From the NCBI GenBank assembly GCA_025363385.1, contig JANYEA010000153.1:1-64000 (forward strand): a stretch of DNA of 64,000 bases, written 5' to 3'. The stretch comes from Bacteroidota bacterium (GTDB lineage Bacteria; Bacteroidota; Bacteroidia; Chitinophagales; Chitinophagaceae). Shown piece after piece: positions 10,020-20,086 of this stretch (position 1 is its first letter; each line of letters begins with the position of its first letter). The position numbers were made by a program, and so were the translations under genes. Under the pieces are notes generated by a model. It was not told the origin of the DNA. It saw only the letters and a program-made list of their open reading frames with translations, and searched no databases.

Positions 10020-11186
10020 CTATTTCCTTTTAGCTTTTTCCCACAATACTGATTGATTTGAAGAAAGGTACCTTTTTATACCAGCAAAAACTGCATAATT
10101 CATCATGCAGAAATAATAGGGAATAAAAAATAATTTTATTTTAATTGATCTGGATTGCATCATCCAGCCTAAAATAGCAAATCCATAGAATAACACCTGA
10201 CCAGCTAATACTATATAATACTTCACGTCTCCATTTAGAGCGATTACAATATACCAGTTTAACAAAAAACAAAAAATCATTAAAAATGGAGTTATTGTCC
10301 ACCTGAGTATACGGTGACTTAAATATTGAAAGCTCAGAATGGGATGTCTCAATGGATTTAATAATGCAGAAAGCCTTAAAAATGATTGTATCCCACCTGC
10401 CGCAATTCGAATTTTTCTTTTTAATTCTTCTGTTGTATTGGCAGAGGCATTTTCAGTTGCATAAGCATCTGGTTCATATACAATCCGATAACCCTTTTCA
10501 GCAATCAACATAGAAATCATAAAATCGTCTAACAAAGTATCTATAGGTACGGGAATATATAAAGAGGTCTTTACACTAAATAACTCTCCGGCAGCACCCA
10601 CAACAGAAAATAATTCAGAATCCCAAGCTTTTAACTTTGATTCATATTTCCAATAAAAGCCCTCTCCTGCGGTTGCATCTCCACTATCATCAATTTGAAC
10701 CCTTTTTTCACCGGCAACAGCACCCACAGTAGAATCCTGAAAATGTCTACAAATATTCAATAATGCTTTTGTATTTAAGAGTGTATTTGCATCTGTAAAT
10801 ACTACAACATCCGTTTTCACTTCCAGCATTGCCCGATGAACTGCCACAATTTTTCCGGATCTTTCAGACTGATGCATTAATTGAATAGCTCCATATTTAG
10901 AAATAATCTCCGGGGTTTCATCTGTTGATCCATCTGTTATAAAAATATATTGAACCTTTTCTGCAGGATATTCTAAAGCTAGCGTGTTTGTGATTTTTTC
11001 TTCTATACAATAGGCTTCATTATATGCTGCCACAACTAATGTTACAGTAGGAAGATTATAATTATTATTGAAAGTTTTTTTCTTTCGAAAAACGCGTAAA
11101 ATTTTTACTATAATAAATAGAAGAATACCATAACCGATATAGGTATAAAAAATAATAAAAAGACATAACCAGAATATCGTTTGCAT
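10020..11186 (-). CDS. Glycosyltransferase family 2 membrane protein
   Basis: 388 aa; VTLVVAAYNEAYCIEEKI, FTDANTLLN, C-terminal TM helices. Confidence 0.92.
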   Translation of the reverse strand: MQTIFWLCLFIIFYTYIGYGILLFIIVKILRVFRKKKTFNNNYNLPTVTLVVAAYNEAYCIEEKITNTLALEYPAEKVQYIFITDGSTDETPEIISKYGAIQLMHQSERSGKIVAVHRAMLEVKTDVVVFTDANTLLNTKALLNICRHFQDSTVGAVAGEKRVQIDDSGDATAGEGFYWKYESKLKAWDSELFSVVGAAGELFSVKTSLYIPVPIDTLLDDFMISMLIAEKGYRIVYEPDAYATENASANTTEELKRKIRIAAGGIQSFLRLSALLNPLRHPILSFQYLSHRILRWTITPFLMIFCFLLNWYIVIALNGDVKYYIVLAGQVLFYGFAILGWMMQSRSIKIKLFFIPYYFCMMNYAVFAGIKRYLSSNQSVLWEKAKRK

Positions 11187-11190
11187 AAGC

Positions 11191-12105
11191 TTATTTTAAT
11201 TTATATCCTAATGAATTACTATCTACCCTATTAGTAATATTCCACCAAATAGCCCTTAACAGAATTAATATAAAACCGAAATTACCTTCTTTTATATAAT
11301 GTATGATATTTCTAGGTGTTACTAAAAATAAAAAATGAAAAGAAAAAATCAACCTTTGAAAAACATTTGCATTTCTCCTGCTAAAAAGTATTCTATTCCG
11401 ATTCATAAAATATTCTTTCAAGGGGCTTTTCTGACCAACAGAAACCGATTCTTTATGATAGATCAAAGCTTGCATATTTAGCCTGATCTCGAATCCGGCT
11501 TTTTTAATTCTAGCCCCCCAATCCATCTCCTCGTAATACAGAAAATAATTTTCATGCATCAAACCTGCTTTCTCAATCGCCTCTTTTGAAATCATCATTG
11601 CAGCACCATGACCAAACCCTGTATTACCTGTTAAATAATCATACTGACCATTATCTATTTCGAATTGACCAATACACGCATTCCTTGCTGTAAAATAATT
11701 CATTTCTGTATAACCTGCATATTGCAGGGTATCTGGCTGCTGAAAGTATTTGATTTTGGGAGAAACCATTCCTGCTTTAGGATAGTTCTCAAAATCTTGT
11801 ACCAATGTATTAACTAGCCCTTTCGTAAATTCAGTGTCATTATTAACCAAAAAAAATAGGTCCCCCTTTGCCTTGGAAATTCCGAGATTATTGCCTCCAG
11901 CAAATCCAAGATTCACTTCCGACCGATAGAATTGAACAAAAGGGTATTTTATTTTCCAATTAGGAATCGGGTTTATGGTGCTTGCATTATCAACTACAAT
12001 GATCTCATAATTATTGTAATCATTCGTTTGATAGAACGCATTTAAGAATTCATCGGTAACATGGCTATAATTAAAATTGACCGTAATAATGGAAACAAGT
12101 TTCAT
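11191..12105 (-). CDS. Glycosyltransferase family 2
   Basis: 304 aa; VSIITVNFNYSHVTDEFL, FYRSEVNLGFAGGNNLGI, LVNNDTEF (rhamnosyltransferase-like). Confidence 0.92.
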   Translation of the reverse strand: MKLVSIITVNFNYSHVTDEFLNAFYQTNDYNNYEIIVVDNASTINPIPNWKIKYPFVQFYRSEVNLGFAGGNNLGISKAKGDLFFLVNNDTEFTKGLVNTLVQDFENYPKAGMVSPKIKYFQQPDTLQYAGYTEMNYFTARNACIGQFEIDNGQYDYLTGNTGFGHGAAMMISKEAIEKAGLMHENYFLYYEEMDWGARIKKAGFEIRLNMQALIYHKESVSVGQKSPLKEYFMNRNRILFSRRNANVFQRLIFSFHFLFLVTPRNIIHYIKEGNFGFILILLRAIWWNITNRVDSNSLGYKLK

Positions 12106-12113
12106 ATCAATTT

Positions 12114-12959
12114 TTATGTCAATAAATTAGTATCAATCCAGTCTAATACTTTTGAATCAATATTTGTGTCAAATTTCCTTGCGAAAAATTTACCCGAATT
12201 ACTAAGATCATCAATGTCTTGTATCGTTAAAATTTTGGGGCTTGCTCCACCTAAAGTCCAATCAATATACCGAAGATTATTATTCGTTAGTTGATCCTTA
12301 AATTTAGAACTATACAAAATAGAATGAAATAAGATCTCATCACTTCCCCAGGTAAGCGCAAAAAAGCGTTTAACATGGGGGTTTGATTGTAAGTAATGAA
12401 CGATGTATTCAATATGCTCAATTGTAATGGTAAACCATTGCGATCTGCCAACATAAGTTAAATCTTTTGGGGGTGTTCTTTTAGGCAAACAAAAATTCAC
12501 TAAAATTTCTATTAATGTTTTACCGGGGAATGAAAAATCTGTTAAGTGAAATTTTTCTAGTCTAGGGATTGCTTCGTTCCATTCTTTATAAATAGGATAA
12601 AACTCCATAAATGCTTTTCCCTGATTCTTAGTTAAGAAAAGAGACATCGCTTCATTGGTCATTAAAGGATAATCTTGTCCGCTGATTAATGACACATATT
12701 GGTTACTATCAAAATGCGGAAGAATTTCAATGAAGCTATTCACCATACTTTGCACCATACTATAAGCACCCCAACTAACTTTTACCCTATTTTTAATAAA
12801 AACAACATTCGATAAGTTTTGATATTCCTCAAATAAAGAGATATCAATTTTAAGATCGAGGTGAAGAAAAATAGTTGCATTATCTGAGCTTAATCTATTG
12901 ACAAGTCTTCTAAGCTGACTAGTATTGGTATGAATCAATATAAGAAAAACTGAATTCAA
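12114..12959 (-). CDS. GT14-like beta-1,6-N-acetylglucosaminyltransferase (core-2/I-branching family)
   Basis: 281 aa; ILIHTNTSQLRRLVNRLSSDNATIFLHLDLK, VSLISGQDYPL, TWGSDEILFHSIL. Confidence 0.83.
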   Translation of the reverse strand: MNSVFLILIHTNTSQLRRLVNRLSSDNATIFLHLDLKIDISLFEEYQNLSNVVFIKNRVKVSWGAYSMVQSMVNSFIEILPHFDSNQYVSLISGQDYPLMTNEAMSLFLTKNQGKAFMEFYPIYKEWNEAIPRLEKFHLTDFSFPGKTLIEILVNFCLPKRTPPKDLTYVGRSQWFTITIEHIEYIVHYLQSNPHVKRFFALTWGSDEILFHSILYSSKFKDQLTNNNLRYIDWTLGGASPKILTIQDIDDLSNSGKFFARKFDTNIDSKVLDWIDTNLLT

Positions 12960-13026
12960 ATTATTGAGTTACTTGGGTGATTATGAATATAGTGGTTTTC
13001 ATTTATGCGAATAAAAGATTTTAAAA

Positions 13027-14226
13027 TTATCGTTTTTCAACTTCCCATTTTGAAACCGCTTTATCTATTTCTAACACACAATTTTCCCAAGTATGAGTTG
13101 ATGCAAATTGGCGTCGCTTATTTTTCATGTCAATATTATTGCTCTTCAAACCCTCTTCTATCATGTGCACATAATCTTCTTTCGTTTGAGCCAAATAACA
13201 AAAATCCTTAAAAATATCCATGGCTTCTGTTTTAGTAGCAACTACAGGCTTTCCTACTGCAAGGTATTCATCAATCTTTCTCGGATAGTTGCCAATGGTA
13301 ACTTGATTCACAATTTGCGGATTGATGCATAAATCAAATACATTAATGTAAGCAGGTAGCGAAGAAGCATCTTTTGAACCAAGAAAATATACGTTGCTTA
13401 GTTGATGTAATAATGAAGATTTAAATTGATCGTCTTCAGGACCAACTAATACAATATTCCATTCTGGCCTAGCTGTAGCGATATGATGAAGTATTTCGAT
13501 ATCAAGGCGAATACTTTGTAATGCACCTACGTATCCAATAATAGGAGCTTTAATTGAAATCATATCCAGTGGAACAATATCTTCATCACAATTCGAAAAT
13601 ATTTCAAGTTCGCATCCTTGTCCTACATAGAAAGACTGGCTATTATATTGTCTGCAATAATCAGCCAGATAGGTTGAATTGGCTACACAGATATCTGAGT
13701 CTGCAATTAGTTCTGGTTCTAGTTTAGTACCGTGTAATTTCCAATAGTCGACCGCCAACATAAAATCGCGGGAATAATAAACACTCACTGCTGGTTTTAA
13801 AAAATATTTCAAATGAAAAGAACGAAACATATCGTTATCATTAAATAAAATATAATTTTTGAAGTCAAGTTTCTCAATTGCTTTTAAAATAGCTTTTGCA
13901 AAAAGTCTATTATTTCTTTTATTTATTAATTCAAAAATTCTTTGCGAATTTATCCAATTAATTGACTCTATTACTTCATCGGGAAACAGATTCCACAAAT
14001 TATCCTTTATACTAATCAATCCAGGTTCAGTTCCTCTTACAATAGCAACTCTCTTAAGTATTTTTGGATCTTTTTTGCCACGAAATTTACTAATTCGATC
14101 TAAGGGAGAGTTCACATATAATACACGATTATATTTACTCCATTCTAGGGCTATATTTTTACAATTACTACCAATAGATGTATCCCAGGGCTGCTGACCT
14201 ACAATAATAATATCTCTACCCATCAT
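13027..14226 (-). CDS. Glycosyltransferase (GT4/TuaH-like)
   Basis: ORF to 14271 but the start is probably MMGRDIIIVGQQPWDT near 14226, just after the upstream gene; PIIGYVGALQSIRLDIEIL, KIDEYLAVGKPVVATKTEAM. Confidence 0.88.
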   Translation of the reverse strand: MMGRDIIIVGQQPWDTSIGSNCKNIALEWSKYNRVLYVNSPLDRISKFRGKKDPKILKRVAIVRGTEPGLISIKDNLWNLFPDEVIESINWINSQRIFELINKRNNRLFAKAILKAIEKLDFKNYILFNDNDMFRSFHLKYFLKPAVSVYYSRDFMLAVDYWKLHGTKLEPELIADSDICVANSTYLADYCRQYNSQSFYVGQGCELEIFSNCDEDIVPLDMISIKAPIIGYVGALQSIRLDIEILHHIATARPEWNIVLVGPEDDQFKSSLLHQLSNVYFLGSKDASSLPAYINVFDLCINPQIVNQVTIGNYPRKIDEYLAVGKPVVATKTEAMDIFKDFCYLAQTKEDYVHMIEEGLKSNNIDMKNKRRQFASTHTWENCVLEIDKAVSKWEVEKR

Positions 14227-14230
14227 TTTA

Positions 14231-15742
14231 TTAGCATTTCCCATCGGCCGCAAGGTTTTGCTGCTGATCAATCCTATAAATAGATACCATCAAAGCAACC
14301 GCCAAAAAGAATAATACATTTGATGGATATTGTACAATTGCTTGTTGAGGGAAATTACCAATATTCCAAATGAATACAATTAACACAACTGCTAAAGAAT
14401 AGCTTTTTAATTGCGGATCAATGATTTTAAAATAATTATTGATCCCTGTTTTGAGAATCACAAATATCATCAAACTAAAAAGCAATAATCCAACCCACCC
14501 TAATTCAACAGTAGTTCTTACATAGCCACTATCTGGCTGGAAAGTTCCTAAGAATGAATTTGGCGAAAAACGGGCTCCCCATTCTCCTGTAGCTCCTAAG
14601 CCACCACCGAAGGGATGACTATATACATAGGGCTTAATTTTAGCCTGATTCTCTTCACGTAACTGGTAAGAAGCATCTTGTTTAGGTCTGAAAGCTGTTT
14701 GGAATCGGAGTATATTTTGGTTCGAAGTTGGCATTACTATAAGAAATCCAATAAATAAAAATGCTCCTAAAGTGAACATCAATATTTTTTTATTGAATTT
14801 TAAAATGGCAAAAAGAATTAAGGCAATAGGCAAAAGTGGATTTGCTGCCCTAGTACCTGAAAAAATCATTGCATTTAAAAAGAAAAAAGCCAAAAAGGCT
14901 AAAATTACTTTTTTATATCTTTTCATTGGACCAGTAATCAACGCCATGCATAAAATACTTCCAGTAGCCATATTATAAGCAAAAGTTACAGGGTCTGAAA
15001 ACATGGAAAATTTTCTCCAGTGGCCTGCCAGAAATAAAAGCCCAGCGAGATCGGGATTGGTATCTAGCCAATTTTGCTCAACTGCATCAAACCCAATATA
15101 TTCCTGCTTAAAAGCGTAACAAGCAGCTATAAACGACCAAAAAATCCACCATTTCAGAATTGTTTTAATAAACTTTTTTGTGCGTATATTAAATACAAAA
15201 ATAAAATACATGAGTGTAACTAAGGCTACTGTTCTAACTGTATATAACCATGCTAGTTTCGACGCAGCTGCTGGATTTACCGCTTGCATTAAATTATAGA
15301 GAACCCATATTAATATAAATATGCTAATATTATTATTGAATACCTGCCACTCTTTTTTTTGTTTCATTTGAATGAACAGCCCTAAAATAAATAAAACAAG
15401 CATACCATCCATCAAGGTTCCCAATGGAAAACTTCCAATCAAATATCTTGAAAGCCAAGCCATAATATATGCCAATGTTATATAAACTATTATTCCAAAT
15501 GCAGGGTTCACTAAAATAAAAAATACAAGTAATGGAGTCACTAAAGAAATAATCGTAACAAGCCCAACCATTATACCATATAATGCGGTTGCATACGCTA
15601 ATGCAGTTGACAGTATCACAAATATCAAAAATACTAACCAACCTGAATAATTATCAATTAGCAGTTTTCTCCTCAGAAATTTGCCAATCGATCTTTTAGA
15701 TTGATTATTAGAAGGGTCAATATTTAAAGTAAGATTTTCCAA
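14231..15742 (-). CDS. O-antigen ligase/Wzy polymerase-like multi-TM protein
   Basis: 503 aa, about 10+ TM segments; periplasmic loop SHPFGGGLGATGEWGARFSPNSFLGTFQPDSGYVRTTVELGWVG. Confidence 0.88.
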   Translation of the reverse strand: MENLTLNIDPSNNQSKRSIGKFLRRKLLIDNYSGWLVFLIFVILSTALAYATALYGIMVGLVTIISLVTPLLVFFILVNPAFGIIVYITLAYIMAWLSRYLIGSFPLGTLMDGMLVLFILGLFIQMKQKKEWQVFNNNISIFILIWVLYNLMQAVNPAAASKLAWLYTVRTVALVTLMYFIFVFNIRTKKFIKTILKWWIFWSFIAACYAFKQEYIGFDAVEQNWLDTNPDLAGLLFLAGHWRKFSMFSDPVTFAYNMATGSILCMALITGPMKRYKKVILAFLAFFFLNAMIFSGTRAANPLLPIALILFAILKFNKKILMFTLGAFLFIGFLIVMPTSNQNILRFQTAFRPKQDASYQLREENQAKIKPYVYSHPFGGGLGATGEWGARFSPNSFLGTFQPDSGYVRTTVELGWVGLLLFSLMIFVILKTGINNYFKIIDPQLKSYSLAVVLIVFIWNIGNFPQQAIVQYPSNVLFFLAVALMVSIYRIDQQQNLAADGKC

Positions 15743-15745
15743 AGA

Positions 15746-15886
15746 TTAGGTTAACATTTTAAAAATAATGGCTAACTGAATTATTATTACAAAAGCAATA
15801 GCAACTTTTCTAGTAATCGCTTGAATTCTAGCTTCTGCGAGTTTATCTGATTCTGCTTTTATTTGTTGCCTTGGAATTGTACGCAT
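15746..15886 (-). CDS. 46-aa single-pass membrane microprotein, absent from the supplied ORF track
   Basis: Read on the minus strand: MRTIPRQQIKAESDKLAEARIQAITRKVAIAFVIIIQLAIIFKMLT*. Fills the gap between the GT stop (15892) and the wzy start (15742) with 5- and 3-nt spacers. Confidence 0.72.
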   Translation of the reverse strand: MRTIPRQQIKAESDKLAEARIQAITRKVAIAFVIIIQLAIIFKMLT

Positions 15887-15891
15887 TGCAA

Positions 15892-17076
15892 TTATTTGAG
15901 TTCTTCAATTTTTTTATCATGAAAATGTCGTGTTGCCACAGAAATTTCATTTGCACTTTTCATTTTCATTAAAGATAATACCTGCATATACATGAATTTA
16001 GGTATCCCTCTTAATGAAGCATAAATTCTTTTATCTGCATTCGACAAAATAAGTGCTAAAAGAAATCCTAGTATAAAGAAAAGGAATCCCAAAAACCAAA
16101 TGAATGATTGCATTGGGAAGATGAAAATATCAATTGTCATACAAAAAACAGATAACAATAAAAAAATGAATAAAGGAGGCCTCAAAAGAACTAATCCAAA
16201 TAAGAATTGATTCCAATTAAACTCAATGATTCCTTTCACTGCTATCGTAAACCCAAATTTAAAATACCTGAACCAGGTATTAATCCAACGAGCCCTTTGC
16301 TTAACAAGTTGATCCGACCGTGATGTTTTTTCATCATAAACGATTGCATTTTCAGCAAACGCAATTCGATGACCTCTTATAACAATTTCTTTTTGCAAAA
16401 TTTTATCAAACCCCGCACCCGTAATATCAAGATGTTCTAAGCATTCTTTATACAAAGAAGTGGTAAAAGCCATACCGGAACCATCTAAAGTTGCGGATGA
16501 TCCGGCTTGAAATAAAATTTTACCAGAATAAAAATGATAATAAATATCTCTAGCCGCATCCAAACATGCGATAATAGTATCTAAATTTTTAGCACTTCGC
16601 AAACCTTGAACCGCACTAAATCCATTATCAAAATAAACATTTAATTCATCCAGATATTCAGGTTCTGCTAAATTATCACTATCAATAATGGTTATTCTAT
16701 TATGCGCTCGTTTAAACCTGTTTATTGCATAAAAATGAGAACGGGTATTACTAGATAAGGTAGTTTCAGGTTTTAATATAATAACCCGTTCATCTTCAAA
16801 ACTCAATCCGCTAATATCACAATTATCTGCAACAATATAAATCAGGTATTTTTTGTATTTCAAAAGAAGCAGAGATGAAACAACAGGTATTATTGTATTT
16901 ATCTCTTCGTATGCAGTTATAATAATTGCATAGTCTGCATCTTCTGTTGATTTATTTATTTTCCTTGACTTTGGAACTATTAAATAAATCAAAAAAATCA
17001 ATATGGGGAATACTAAATTATAGCCGATTAAGATTTGAACTATTTGCCATAATAGCATCAAGTTATGAATGTCCAT
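15892..17076 (-). CDS. Glycosyltransferase family 2 (processive/cellulose-synthase-like)
   Basis: 394 aa; YAIIITAYEEINTIIPVVSSL, ITIIDSDNLAEPEYLDEL, QRARWINTWFRYFKFG (QxxRW). Confidence 0.92.
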   Translation of the reverse strand: MDIHNLMLLWQIVQILIGYNLVFPILIFLIYLIVPKSRKINKSTEDADYAIIITAYEEINTIIPVVSSLLLLKYKKYLIYIVADNCDISGLSFEDERVIILKPETTLSSNTRSHFYAINRFKRAHNRITIIDSDNLAEPEYLDELNVYFDNGFSAVQGLRSAKNLDTIIACLDAARDIYYHFYSGKILFQAGSSATLDGSGMAFTTSLYKECLEHLDITGAGFDKILQKEIVIRGHRIAFAENAIVYDEKTSRSDQLVKQRARWINTWFRYFKFGFTIAVKGIIEFNWNQFLFGLVLLRPPLFIFLLLSVFCMTIDIFIFPMQSFIWFLGFLFFILGFLLALILSNADKRIYASLRGIPKFMYMQVLSLMKMKSANEISVATRHFHDKKIEELK

Positions 17077-17108
17077 TACAAATCATTATTATTGATGAAA
17101 ATCGATGA

Positions 17109-19265
17109 TTAGTTTTTTGTAATCTTACCATTTTCATCTCTATTAAATATCCAGCCAATAAATTTTTCTTTCAATCCTGTTAAATAATCAACACTTTGCT
17201 TTGTTTGAAGTGTAATTTTTCCACCTGATTCAAATACTGTAAGTACTTTCTCAGAAAATAATATCCACTCTTTAGATTTATTAAAGGAGTTTAAACTTTC
17301 AGATTCAATAATTATGATGTCAAAATCTTCTTTTAATTGGTCAAGTTTCAATTCGATATTCTCTGAACTGCTTAATTCCAATAAACTTGCATCAGTTCCC
17401 CTATTACCCATTACTACAATTTCATTTTTAGCCCTGTCGGAATTCAATAATTTTTTACCTGACAAATAATCATCAATAAAAAACTCAGTTTCCGTTTCTT
17501 TTGTGATAACTGGACTTGAAAAATTGCCATCTATCAATAAAACACGCTTTTTTATTTTCAAAAAAGCATAGGCCAAACTCATGGAGAAGAATGATTTACC
17601 CTCACCACTCGTTAAACTATTGATCAATAAAATTTTGGATTTACCCATTTCATTCTCAATCTCAAATCTGCAAGACCGCAACATTTCCCTGAATGCTAGC
17701 ATACTTGCATTTTCTTTAACAGATTCTCCCCATAATGCCTTAAGCTGAATTAAAGAATTCCCCAACAATGGTATTGAACCTAAAACAACCTGATTGGTAC
17801 TATCTGCAAGTTCGCTCGAATTTGAAATTGAATTATCAAAATAAAATACAATGAATAAACCAAGGAGCACTAAAATCAAGCTAACCAAAACAGATACAAT
17901 AACTAATAATATCTTTTTGGAAGCAAGCGCTTGAGAAGGAACACCTACTTCAATTTGTTTTAGTGAAATGGCTAAGCTAGACTCTAAGCTTGATTGATTA
18001 TACCGATTTTGAGCATCCAGGTACTCCCTGCTAGCGATGTCAATAGCACTTTCATAATTTTGAATAGCGGCTTCATGGGGCACTAACACATCATACTGTT
18101 TGTTCAGGCGATTTATTTCATTTGTAAGCGTTGACAAACTGAATTTTGCTAAATCGTAATCTAATTCCAATTTCGCTTTTTGCTGAACAAGGCTTTCTTT
18201 AGAGCTTTGTGGATTCGAAATATATTTATCACTCGCAAGTTGAATTTGAGAGTTGGCTACATTTTTTGCAGAATCGATTTTGTGTTTAATCTTTTCGTCG
18301 TAATTACTCTTAATATATTCATCAGACATATTCAACAAAAACTGCTTTGTGGATGCAATTTGCTGATTAATCGGAACTACAGATGCTTCGAAATATTTTC
18401 TATCTTTTGGATTGAACTTTTCTTCAATATTTTTCAAAGCACCTTCATAAGAAGCAATGTCTTTTTCAGCAGATTGCTTAGTGGTTTGATAATTATTTAA
18501 TTGAGTAAATAAACTCTTAGCCTCTTCACTAGTATTTAGTATCCTATTTCTAACCTTATAAGATTCTAGCTCACCCTTTAAACGTGCCAACTCTGCACCC
18601 TTTTTACTTAAAAGTGTATCTAAAAAATTTACCTTTTTTTGATTATTGTTTTTTATAAAATCAGAATAGTAGGCAATGAATTCTTCATTCGTTGCATTCA
18701 CTACATATGCCGATAAATAAGGATTATCAGAAGTGAAAAACACATCTATATAGTCACTATTATTGGGGCGAAAAATAAGCAGATTCTTTTTAATTTCTTC
18801 ATAGCTATAGCCCATGCTTTTGATAACTTTTATCAAACCTTTTTCGTCTTCATTATAAGGATTTAATGGAGATTTATCGGCATAGTGCTTTTTATATACC
18901 TCAATTGCGTGGGTAATGGCAGATTCATTTAGCTCTTTCAGTAGTTTACTTTTCTTTCTAAAGGGAACTGAATCTGTAAGGTCATGAATCATTAATCGAT
19001 AAGAAACCTGGTCGGAAACTTTTTCAAGTCGCATCATTTCAAGAAGGTTTCCAAACTCAATATTGATTTTATTTTCCTGAAATCCTTCTTTAGAAAGCAC
19101 TTGCTGACTTTGATCAACTAAACCAGTCGACATTCTAGCATGAGATTCATAACTGTCGGCTAAATTTTTAACCAAAAAGAAAGAAACTATTAATGTAACC
19201 ATAGGAACTCCAATGATCAACCATTTTCTTTTGCCTAAAAGCTTAATAAATTTTGCTACTTCCAT
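17109..19265 (-). CDS. Wzc-like polysaccharide chain-length determinant/tyrosine-autokinase-like protein
   Basis: 718 aa; N-terminal Wzz TM, coiled coil, second TM (ILLVIVSVLVSLILVLLGLFIVFYFDN), P-loop SLTSGEGKS; Walker A' and B motifs diverged and no C-terminal Tyr cluster. Confidence 0.88.
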   Translation of the reverse strand: MEVAKFIKLLGKRKWLIIGVPMVTLIVSFFLVKNLADSYESHARMSTGLVDQSQQVLSKEGFQENKINIEFGNLLEMMRLEKVSDQVSYRLMIHDLTDSVPFRKKSKLLKELNESAITHAIEVYKKHYADKSPLNPYNEDEKGLIKVIKSMGYSYEEIKKNLLIFRPNNSDYIDVFFTSDNPYLSAYVVNATNEEFIAYYSDFIKNNNQKKVNFLDTLLSKKGAELARLKGELESYKVRNRILNTSEEAKSLFTQLNNYQTTKQSAEKDIASYEGALKNIEEKFNPKDRKYFEASVVPINQQIASTKQFLLNMSDEYIKSNYDEKIKHKIDSAKNVANSQIQLASDKYISNPQSSKESLVQQKAKLELDYDLAKFSLSTLTNEINRLNKQYDVLVPHEAAIQNYESAIDIASREYLDAQNRYNQSSLESSLAISLKQIEVGVPSQALASKKILLVIVSVLVSLILVLLGLFIVFYFDNSISNSSELADSTNQVVLGSIPLLGNSLIQLKALWGESVKENASMLAFREMLRSCRFEIENEMGKSKILLINSLTSGEGKSFFSMSLAYAFLKIKKRVLLIDGNFSSPVITKETETEFFIDDYLSGKKLLNSDRAKNEIVVMGNRGTDASLLELSSSENIELKLDQLKEDFDIIIIESESLNSFNKSKEWILFSEKVLTVFESGGKITLQTKQSVDYLTGLKEKFIGWIFNRDENGKITKN

Positions 19266-19990
19266 TATTTAATTTCTGATAGTTTTTTACCTACAATTGT
19301 TTCAAGACTTGCTTTTGCTATTAAAAGGTTTGCCTCAGCATCGATTACTTTTTTCCGGCCATCTGATTCATAAATCAAAGCCCTTGTAAAAGTTTCAAAG
19401 GTCACTTCACCTTTTTCAAATTTGTATCTAGCCTCTTTTACAACACTTTCTGCCTCAATAGCAATTTTACTTTCAACCCTAAGCAGCACTGAGGTTTGAA
19501 CAAATTTGATATAACGCGCCTTTACTTCACCTTCTAAAATGTTTATTGCTTCTTGTTTTCCAAGTTTTGCCACTTCCAACTCTTCTTTAGATGTTTTAAC
19601 CAAATAAGGCTTTTGCAATAGATTTCCAATATTGATATATAATCCAATCTGAAAACCAGAAAGGGTAGGTTGATTTAAACTCGTTGAACCTCCGGTTGGA
19701 CTATAGTTTAATGTGATCGAGAAAATGTCGAACCAAGAAACATTTGCTTTTTGAATATTAATATTAGCTAGGTCAATTCTCTTTTGATTGATTTTTACAA
19801 TCACATAATTATTCTTAGCTATGTCAATTAACTTATTCAAATAAGTGCCAGAGACTTCAGGCATCATCGTTTCCTGTGCTTTCAACTTAGTAAAAGAGTT
19901 CGCAATTATCAAAATAATAGTTACGGAAACGAACATTTTTAACCTAGCTGAAATTAACTTAAACCTCATTTTATTTGCTTCAACTCCCAT
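19265..19990 (-). CDS. Half-length TolC-family outer-membrane protein
   Basis: 241 aa including a signal peptide (start may be 19969); one TolC-like repeat …YLNKLIDIAKNNYVIVKINQKRIDLANINIQKA…ARYKFEKGEVTFETFTRALIYESDGRKKVIDAEANLLIAKASLETIVG. Confidence 0.78.
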   Translation of the reverse strand: MGVEANKMRFKLISARLKMFVSVTIILIIANSFTKLKAQETMMPEVSGTYLNKLIDIAKNNYVIVKINQKRIDLANINIQKANVSWFDIFSITLNYSPTGGSTSLNQPTLSGFQIGLYINIGNLLQKPYLVKTSKEELEVAKLGKQEAINILEGEVKARYIKFVQTSVLLRVESKIAIEAESVVKEARYKFEKGEVTFETFTRALIYESDGRKKVIDAEANLLIAKASLETIVGKKLSEIK

Positions 19991-20086
19991 ACAGAATAAT
20001 CTTTTAAAGGTGCTAATTGTTTAAACCTAAATCAACCCCATTTCTGCCTTTAAAAGCAGCAGGTAGTAAATTTAAAATCTATAAAT

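Noticed and set aside
15333-15641. 102-aa minus-strand ORF
   Set aside because: Out-of-frame ORF inside the wzy-like gene; no independent support.
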